The notes beneath the pieces were generated by a model. The model was not told the DNA's origin, did no database searches, and saw only the letters and a list, made by a program, of their open reading frames with translations. DNA of 25,774 bases from Rhizophagus sp. LPA8_4_AMF (lineage: Eukaryota > Glomeromycota > Glomeromycetes > Glomerales > Glomeraceae). This document shows positions 18,906-25,774 of the stretch, piece after piece. Positions within the stretch are counted from its first letter, which is position 1; each line of letters begins with the position of its first letter. Position numbers and translations under genes: made by a program. The DNA lies in contig JADRCO010000835.1 of assembly GCA_021464525.1 (NCBI GenBank), forward strand, positions 1 through 25,774. The letters are read 5' to 3'.

Positions 18906-20559
18906 GAAGTTTGAGGTATACATTTATAAACCATTCTAAATACATGGCTAATAATAAAATAGACTCTAGATAGACTTTTAATCAGTAAAAGTAATTTATC
19001 AGTACACAAAAAAAAAAATTTATCCGATTCCTAATAATATCATATTACGTAATTTTTCGGTTATACGATTGGCCAATGGGACTGTGTGATCGATCAACTT
19101 GCAGGGATTTAAAATAAAGCGCAGTATGTCCGTTATGAACGTTTATGAACTCGTTTGAAAGAAACCAGGTCGAAAAAAGTATTTCCGAATTGATGTTCTG
19201 GACGAGACTTACACATATAAAGTATAGATTTTTTTTCGACGTGTCATTTTTTCGTAGATTTCTGAGCATTAGAGGATGCAAGCAACATAAATTTTTCGGT
19301 AGAGCTTAACTAAAGTTAATGAAAAAATCCTTAGTCATTAATATAGAAACATGTATCACATGGATCAAGTAATCTATTTATATTTTGTATTAATAAAGCG
19401 ACTCGGTGTTCGATTCACCTATACTCATTCATATTTTTTCATGTGAGTGGGCATGCATTGGAAAAATATTATTCTTGATTTAAATGATTTTTTTTGCAAA
19501 GCTTCCTTAACTAAGTTCAGGGAATCACATGATTTTTTATACTCTGGCGGTCTGGCCTTGAATGTAATAGGCTGCACCCTTGTTGCAAGCTTAAAAAACT
19601 AACATGGGCGTTACGCATATTCTAAGACAATAATATCCACTCTACATGTAAAAAATAATCTTTTTAACTCATGTATGTCACGGTCATGCTGAACCAAGTA
19701 TGTATGAAAAGGGATCCTTAGAGACTACACGTGAAATACCCGGTAATCATGATATACTGTATTTTACTTTTTCATATTATATGCGATGGCTATTTCACGG
19801 GAAAATATGGATATCACGGCGCAAACTTATTTATATCACAGTTATAAATAAAGTAATATTAAGTTCTTTCGCTAATAATTATTAATTACAAAAATAAAAG
19901 TTTTATTTTCTTTAAAATTGTATCCTTTTACGTGTTTATAAGCGAAAATCTTTATATTATACATATTAAATAAAATTGAATTGAGGATATTTTTACGTCT
20001 CAATTCACTTTATTCATTCGTTTATTGGTTTTATAATAAATAATTGCGTTTGAGATTTATAGAATTATAGTAAATTTGTCTTACTTCCATTCTATAGGAT
20101 CGATCATATATGTTTTCAAAAAAAAATCAAAAAATTTTTATATTTCATATTTAATTATTATTTTGTATCAAAAATGAAAATTGGGATAAAATAATCCTAT
20201 TCCGGAACATTTTAGAAAAAAAAAAATCCGTATTCTTAATTAGTACCTCTTTAATAGTGTGTCAATCGTGTATTCGTGTCAGACAACCCATTAACAATGA
20301 TCATGAACTTTGATAAATTTATTTACAGTTTAATCGATGAAAAATATGAATAGCATGCCCTCCAGATCATTTGGTCAAGAAATGATGAATTGTGCATCAA
20401 CATGAGTCGAAAACTCTCTATATTTTTATATATTGATTATATATACTCCTTATTTTACAGAAATATTTTCATTCAAATTTAACAATCTTGGTTTTGTTGT
20501 TCTCTCTGCCTAATATTATACGTACTCTATTCCCTATTGTGGACGGTCATTTATGTCTA
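18906..20559. other. Intergenic region with unassigned short frames
   Basis: Short frames at 19045-19281 (minus) and 19700-19885 (plus) show no recognisable motif and are not called. A tRNA T-arm-like sequence lies at 19404-19420. The last few hundred bases are the promoter side of the PSMG3 homologue; no TATA box stands out. Confidence 0.45.
19404..19420 (+). repeat. tRNA T-arm / B-box-like sequence
   Basis: CGGTG-TTCGATT-CACCT has a 7-nt TTCGATT loop and four paired stem positions, the form of a tRNA T-arm and pol III B box. A T6 run follows within ~15 nt. CGGTAGAGC, a common tRNA D-arm word, lies at ~19294, but too far away for a tRNA, and the acceptor strands do not pair. At best a decayed tRNA or SINE fragment. 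Confidence 0.25.
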
Positions 20560-21029
20560 ATGGATTCGAACGAACAAAGTGATTTTCCTTTAAAAACAAG
20601 ACAAACAGCTCGTTTACTTAACGGTATACATACGGAAGTATTAGTTATGGGATTTCGTGACAAAATTGACAGTTTGGTACTCTCAAAGATAATGCTATGA
20701 TAGAAAAAAAATATTTATAACTTTTTTTTGATAGATTTACGTGACAAGTTGGCTCACAGTTGCTTTCTCCACTTTCAGTAACGACTTCCACTTCCACTAA
20801 TGCAAAATTCCTTCTCGGATCTATTACTCCGCTATATCAATTATACGCATCACACATAGCTACTGTTATAGTGACAGAGAATTCTGGTGATGGAAGAGCT
20901 GTAGTGGCAGGGTTAGCATTAATGAAAAATAGTGATAATAATAATAACGGAGATCAAGATGAAGAAATTGGAGACAAAGAATTATTTAATGAAATTGAAT
21001 CAATGGTGAAAGAATGTAGAGTTTGGTGA
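20560..21029 (+). CDS. PSMG3: Proteasome assembly chaperone 3 (PAC3) homologue
   Basis: PAC3 pairs with PAC4 to guide assembly of the 20S proteasome alpha ring in the cytosol. The start is the ATG of MDSNEQSDFPLKTRQTARLL. Exon 1 continues NGIHTEVLVMGFRDKI, matching the PSMG3 stretch with K-x-(T/Q)-x-x-x-x-x-G-(V/I)-x-T-x-V. Exon 2 holds KFLLGSITPLYQLYASHI and VVAGLALMKN, then an Asn/Asp-rich insert, and ends ESMVKECRVW, close to the CQVW end of animal PSMG3. The junction is odd. The best acceptor (TTTTGATAG, exon from 20735) would give IYVT but then runs off frame; the frame needed for exon 2 has a TGA at 20742. It looks as if two bases are missing from an expected V-T-Q-V-G segment. An alternative intron 20672-20748 keeps the frame and gives 130 residues, but it uses weak sites and drops the conserved VTQ strand. 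So this is either an unusual splice, a sequence error, or a freshly broken gene. Family identity is strong. Confidence 0.75.
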
Positions 21030-22578
21030 TAATTCTTTTTTCTATCTTAGGAATGCATACATTTACGAGACTAGTTTACAATATTTATTTAAATAAAAGA
21101 AAAGGATCTTCAGTTTCTTCTAATGGTTTTTTTTTTCTTTTTGAACTCCAAAATTTGATATCTCCATATAGCTTTTCTAATTCCCCATCAACTGGAAACC
21201 TTTGCCAACATAAATTGTTTATCGAAAGATTTTATCATATTTAGTGACAAGTAAATCGTTAGAAAAGGAACACTTCGGATAATAGTCAAAGTGTGAAAGT
21301 ATGATAGCTAAGAGAGAGAAAAAAAGTGTAAAGTGGAAAATAAATATAATGAAGAAAGAATATAGAGCTTATGTAAGGAGCTTTCCTATTTAGCAAAACC
21401 GTCGACATCCTTTAAAAAGAAAAGGTTTAACATTTAGATAGACATGATTGTATGTTTCAATTACGTCTCATCGTATAAGTCCCGATCTGAATAATCTTTC
21501 AACTTATTTCTTTCCCAATTTGATGTTATAATCCAAGTTGACAATGTGGAATGTAAAAGGAGGTTGACTTTTTTGCTTTCTTATATAATTAAATTTGAAG
21601 AATGTTTCATTTTATCAAATTAGAAATAACATACTTCATTAGTATTTCATAACGTAAAAGAATTTTACGGATCATATTATCATAACATCGTATGCATAAG
21701 CTTTTCCTGTTATCTTTGTAAAAAAAAACTCTTAATTTTCTAGGGGAAAGTCACGTGAATTATTATGGTTTATTTAGTATTTATTCCAAATAAATCTCAG
21801 AAATAAAACGAGCTATGAAGGGTGAGCTTCTTATGGAGGTTAATTAATTATAATGAGTTTATACCTCTTGTCGTTTTTTCTACATGTAATTAGTCACATT
21901 GACCATCTTTCTTGGAATAAATTAAAACGAGCGCAAATTGGTATTTTGTGATATTATTGATTTTTCAATGCTTTCATTCCGTAACAAACATTATCCACAC
22001 TTTTGGGCGATGCTGAGGGAAAAGTTTATTATTGATAGTTTCTACAATGTAATTAACTCAATATAATATATCACTTTAAATTAAATTATCAAATCTCGCA
22101 CTTCTTGGAAGAAACCACTTTGTAAAAGAGTTTGCCTGGAAGAAAAGAATGCGCCACACTTATTAATTTAATAGGCCAGGCCCGCATTTATAAGTCACTA
22201 AATAAATGCATCACCTTTTTTCCTTTATATAAGAAATAAACTCCAGTCTTAATTTTAAAAATAAAAAACCTGTCTTTGGAGATAATATTTAGAGATGGAA
22301 TTAAAAGAACATTTATGTTAGAATTATCAAAAGTAAGATATCAATAACAGATAAGATTATACGTTTAACCGTTGTAATTATGGCTATGACAAAAATATCT
22401 TCAGTACTAAGGGCTTGTCAATTGTAATATCCAATCATAATCAATCTTAAGATATTGGCTTCTCTCATTTAACAAGCCTCCAGTTAAGCTTTGAGAGTGA
22501 AAAAATAGCATCGCCATAAAAGCCATCTAAGCCGCGGACAAATAATTGTTGATCTATGATTCGATGAATGGAATACTG
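21030..22578. other. Intergenic region between PSMG3 and the GH5 gene
   Basis: Contains the PSMG3 3' flank and the GH5 promoter side. No gene, RNA or clear repeat is seen. The 73-codon frame at 21023-21244 overlaps the PSMG3 stop and is rich in Phe/Ser from poly-T, so it is not called. A TCACGTGA palindrome lies near 21751. Confidence 0.5.
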
Positions 22579-22586
22579 TATAAAAG
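22579..22586 (+). promoter_or_regulatory. TATA box of the GH5 gene
   Basis: TATAAAAG, a strong TATA match, 116 bp upstream of the chosen ATG at 22702. Its position argues against the longer frame start at 22546, which would lie upstream of the core promoter. Confidence 0.55.
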
Positions 22587-22701
22587 ACGTGATAAATTTC
22601 ATTCCCTTATAAAACCCGTTGCTAAAACTCCTTTTACGCTGTCATCTTTAGTAGTATTGGAAAGTATTGTACTAACAACATTTAATAAATTAAGGAGGGA
22701 A

Positions 22702-24736
22702 ATGATAATTAGGCGAAAAGTGCATTTAGTTTTATTACTTTCTGTAATATACATATATCATGTGATCGCTATTCCAAACTTAGACACGCGTGCTACATCG
22801 GAACCCACGCCTAAGATTATCGGAATTAAAAATGATGATTATATTGATGAATTCGGTAGACAGAGATTCTTTCGCGGATTGAACGTTGTATGTAAAGACC
22901 CTTTCCATTCCAAAGAAAAAAAAATTATATAAAATAATATATTAGTATATTCGTCATCAAAGAAAAATGTTTAGAATATATTTTTTTCGATACTTATTTG
23001 GTTTTGTTGAAAGGTTTATAAAGGATTTCCGTACTATCCTAGAATTGATGCATTTGATCCTGTAACTTCGTTCACCGAAGAAGATATGAAGGTTTGACCT
23101 TTTTTAATACCGTACATGCTTATGCTTATGCCCATAGCAGTTTGATCAAAACAACTTCCTAAACATAAACATACTCTGCGACTAGATTTTGGCTAGTGTT
23201 AATTTGAATGTTATTAGACTTGGAGTTCTATGGGCTGGTGTTGAACCAGTACGAGGAAAATATAATGAAACTTATTTAAAAATCATAAAAAGTATTGTGG
23301 ACAAGTGTAATTTGTATGGAATTTATGTACTATTAGATTCTCATCAGGTAAACACACCCTTTTGTCTTTTTTAATTTTTTTTTTAAAAAAAAATTTTTTT
23401 TTTATTGTTATGAATTTAGGATGTAATGAGCGACAAGTTTTGTGGAGAAGGTGTAAGTAATTAATATGCATACGAAGAAACGATCTTTTCATTTGGTTAA
23501 ACCCTTAAATTTATAGTTTCCAAGATGGGCAGTTCAACCAGAAGGTGCATGGCCGTTTCCGATACCTATAGGATTATCAGCAGCAATATATGATCCTATA
23601 ACAGGACTTCCAGATAAAGTAACTTGTGGAAGAGTGAATTGGGCATTATTGTATTTCTCACGAGCAGTAAATGTGGCGTGGCAGAGATTATACGATAATT
23701 ATGATGGTTTAAGAGACGCATTTGCAGCTCAATGGGCAAAAATTGCATCAATATTTAAGAATAGTAACAACCTTCTTGGTTATGACTTACTTAATGAGCC
23801 TTGGCCCGGAGATACTTATAGTAATCCTGGTCTTTGGCTCCCAAAAAGTAAGACTTGATTCCAAGGAATTCAATAATATCTTCCTTATTTAAAATGCTAA
23901 TCAACATTAATTTATTTCAAAGTAAATACACGTACAAATTTAGGTCCATTTTGGGATGCAATTAATGCCGAATTGCGCAAAGTTGATAATAATGGAATTG
24001 TATTCTTTACAGGAGTAACGTGGGATTTGTTCGGCAATGAATTTGATCATGTACCAGGAGGTCCTATTTATCAAAATAGAAGTTCATTTAGTTATCACTA
24101 CTATAGAGAAATTAGAATAAAGCCACCTCATATTGACTTTAAAGTTCATTTAGAAGATATTGGACGAACTGGGGGTGCATCAATGGTAAATTCTTTACTA
24201 AATTACGCAAAGAAACTATTGAATTGATTTTTTTTTAATTTGTTTTCCACCCATATTAGCTAACAGAATTTGAAGCAGCTTATGATAGTGGGAAAAATCT
24301 TCCAGGGTTGCTTACAATTATACAAGCAGCTGATAAATACTTACAATCATGGATAGGATGGCAATACAAGGATTTTTTTCCATTAACAAGACAATTACTT
24401 GGTGATAGTTTAATTGATCCCATTACTGGACAAGTAAGACCAGATGTTGCAAAAATATTTTCTAGAACCTTTGCCGAAGCAGTTTCAGGAAATACTCTTA
24501 GTATGGAATTTGATAAAGAATTTAAATTAGTTTATGAAATCAATCCGTCTATAAAAAAGCCTACTGTTATAAAAATTCAAGAAATGTATCATTACCCTAA
24601 TGGGTTTATTATAAATATTTCTCCGAATGGTAAAGTTGAATGGAGAAAAAATGGAAATTCTATTTTAGTAAGTCCTATTAAAGGTGTAAATATTCAGAAT
24701 GGCGAAGTTATTACTATTAGTATAAGTGCAAAATAA
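22702..24736 (+). CDS. Secreted GH5 endoglycoceramidase-like glycosidase
   Basis: Seven exons: 22702-22887, 23014-23091, 23186-23347, 23420-23452, 23517-23847, 23944-24185 and 24260-24736. Introns are 126, 94, 72, 64, 96 and 74 bp, all GT...AG, and the joined frame gives 502 residues. Residues 1-23 (RRK, then HLVLLLSVIYIYHVIA) form a signal peptide, so the enzyme should be secreted. FGRQRFFRGLNVVYKGFPYY opens the TIM barrel. LGVLWAGVEP, LLDSHQDV and KFCGEGFPRWA follow. GYDLLNEPWPGD carries the acid/base Glu247, NRSSFSYHYY lines the active site, and SMLTEFE carries the nucleophile Glu347. The last ~90 residues are probably the beta-sandwich domain common in this group. GH5 enzymes of this type release the sugar from glucosylceramides, other glycosphingolipids or steryl glucosides; which of these cannot be told here. 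The length fits secreted endoglycoceramidases (about 500 residues) better than the longer intracellular fungal forms. All catalytic residues are present. AATAAA lies at 24757-24762. Confidence 0.93.
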
Positions 24737-25688
24737 CATTTATTTTAAATAATAATAATAAATTAGAGTCCATTTTACATTCATTTCTAATGACTTTTAT
24801 TGCGCAAAATGCAGAGGCGCGCATAAAAAATACACAAGGTATAAAAATCTAAAAATTTATGTAACTGCTCCTCATATATTATGTTGAAATTTATGTTTTG
24901 GATTTGATAAAATAATCTAACATACCATTCCTGATTGAAATGTTCAATAGACAATTTATGTGTAATAGTTATAGATATCATTAATCATCACGGCTCCGCC
25001 GTGATGATAATGAGATCAAGGCTGATCCGTGAAATAACTTTATACCATAGAAATATCAATAAGGAAAATCATAGGAAACGTGGTATAAATTTAATATAAA
25101 TTGTCATCATTTTGAGCCCAAAAAAGCAGTATATTTATGGAATTTGCAAAATATAACTGTTTTGTTATTTTTGCCAATACAATTTTTATTATCATCATCT
25201 ATTTAATCCTTAAAAAAATTTAATCTAATTAAATAAATTAATGTCCATTGATTATTTTTCCAATTTCCAATTCTGTGTATATTTAAACCAATGAATTATT
25301 TTTATAAATTCCTCTAAGCTTCTTTATTAATAATAATATTTTTCTAATTTTCATTCTCATTTGTATTATTATTTTCAGGATTTGGAATTATTATACTTAT
25401 AATTTCTTTATCAGATAATAGTTTTCATAATATGATCTTATAAATTTAATTCCTTATACAAATAAATGTCATTGTTATCATTCAATTATCAATTATAGAG
25501 TGAAATACCAGAACCTAAACAATATATATATAGGTCAGACAAAAATTTTAAAATTTACTAAGACCAATAAGTAAATTATTTTCAATATTGTTAAGTAAAC
25601 TCATATTTAACATTAAAATTTTTTATACTGCTAAGAAATTTATTTTGTGATATTTTATATTATAAAAAAATATATACAGTATATAGGT
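24737..25688. other. Intergenic 3' flank of the GH5 gene
   Basis: No gene seen; the minus-strand frame at 24787-24981 has no motif and is not called. It contains the GC-rich hairpin at 24984-25008 and is otherwise AT-rich, up to the MITE terminus at 25689. Confidence 0.5.
24984..25008. repeat. GC-rich perfect hairpin
   Basis: ATCATCACGGC and GCCGTGATGAT form a perfect 11-bp stem with a 3-nt TCC loop. It stands out in the AT-rich flank, ~250 bp after the GH5 stop. There is no T-run after it, and no CTRR as at a Helitron end. It could be a terminus of a repeat or a structured 3' element. Confidence 0.75.
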
Positions 25689-25774
25689 AGGACCGGGAAA
25701 TCCTATAATAAAGGTTACTGCAGCACCCGGCAACACTAGTAAAGTACATTAAATTTTCAATATAAGCAATTTTT
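25689..25774. mobile_element. Terminus of a second MITE of the 3421 family, cut by window end
   Basis: AGGAC is followed after 10 bp by TATAATAAAGGTTAC, the same words at the same spacing as the left end of the element at 3421. The following sequence (GCAGCACCCGGCAACACTAG) differs from the first copy, so this is either a divergent subfamily or a longer relative. The other end and the target duplication lie outside the window. Confidence 0.55.

Noticed and set aside
19294-19425. Functional tRNA gene from the CGGTAGAGC and T-arm words
   Set aside because: The two words are ~110 bp apart, the acceptor strands do not pair and no anticodon arm is visible.
21023-21244. Plus-strand 73-residue frame after PSMG3
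   Set aside because: It overlaps the PSMG3 stop and consists largely of Phe/Ser/Leu from T-rich 3' flank.
22546-22701. Longer N-terminus for the GH5 gene starting at 22546
   Set aside because: It lies upstream of a strong TATAAAAG box and would bury the signal peptide; the ATG at 22702 places the signal peptide at the N-terminus.
24984-25008. Helitron 3' hairpin
   Set aside because: No CTRR end follows the hairpin on either strand and no TC 5' end was identified.
1-25774. Virus-derived or LTR elements
   Set aside because: No long terminal direct repeats, capsid, integrase or reverse-transcriptase motifs were seen on either strand.

Overview
The window looks like nuclear DNA of a very AT-rich fungus. 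Coding regions are split by short GT...AG introns (64-126 bp), intergenic DNA is long and AT-rich, and decayed genes and repeats are frequent. The style (secreted GH5 glycosidase, Q/N-rich orphan family, NYN-type remnant) suggests an arbuscular mycorrhizal fungus such as Rhizophagus; this is inference from gene style and composition, not from a marker gene.

Four genes look intact or nearly so. From left to right they are: an orphan Asn/Gln-rich protein with an internal ~78-residue duplication (2369-3181, minus); a three-exon HSL-type alpha/beta hydrolase of 519 residues with a complete Ser-Asp-His triad (12564-14284, plus); a proteasome assembly chaperone 3 (PSMG3/PAC3) homologue with a problematic exon junction (20560-21029, plus); and a seven-exon secreted glycoside hydrolase family 5 endoglycoceramidase-like enzyme of 502 residues (22702-24736, plus). 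They share no obvious pathway and do not form a cluster.

Between them lie decayed host genes that simple ORF calling misses: an NTF2/SnoaL-like gene (5503-6258, minus), a broken paralogue of the Asn/Gln-rich gene on the opposite strand (6724-6972, plus), an NYN (PIN-like) nuclease-domain remnant (18121-18365, minus), and weaker coding traces at 385-1627, 3660-4551, 8633-8809 and 18602-18905.

The repeats are also informative. A 228-bp MITE at 3421-3648 has ~31-bp terminal inverted repeats and a perfect 8-bp target-site duplication; the terminus of a related copy begins at 25689 and leaves the window. A 954-bp AT-rich element (15469-16422) has inverted ends flanked by TA. There is also an inverted 'TTCCCGAAT' repeat element (7658-8047), a 33-bp hairpin minisatellite (9701-9848), a perfect 58-bp tandem duplication (16660-16775) and a tRNA-Asp-like relic (17573-17612). 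I see no virus-derived element, no CRISPR array and no rRNA gene. No convincing new multi-gene system is present; the most useful novelties are the MITE family, the orphan repeat-protein family with its pseudogene, and the hidden pseudogenes.
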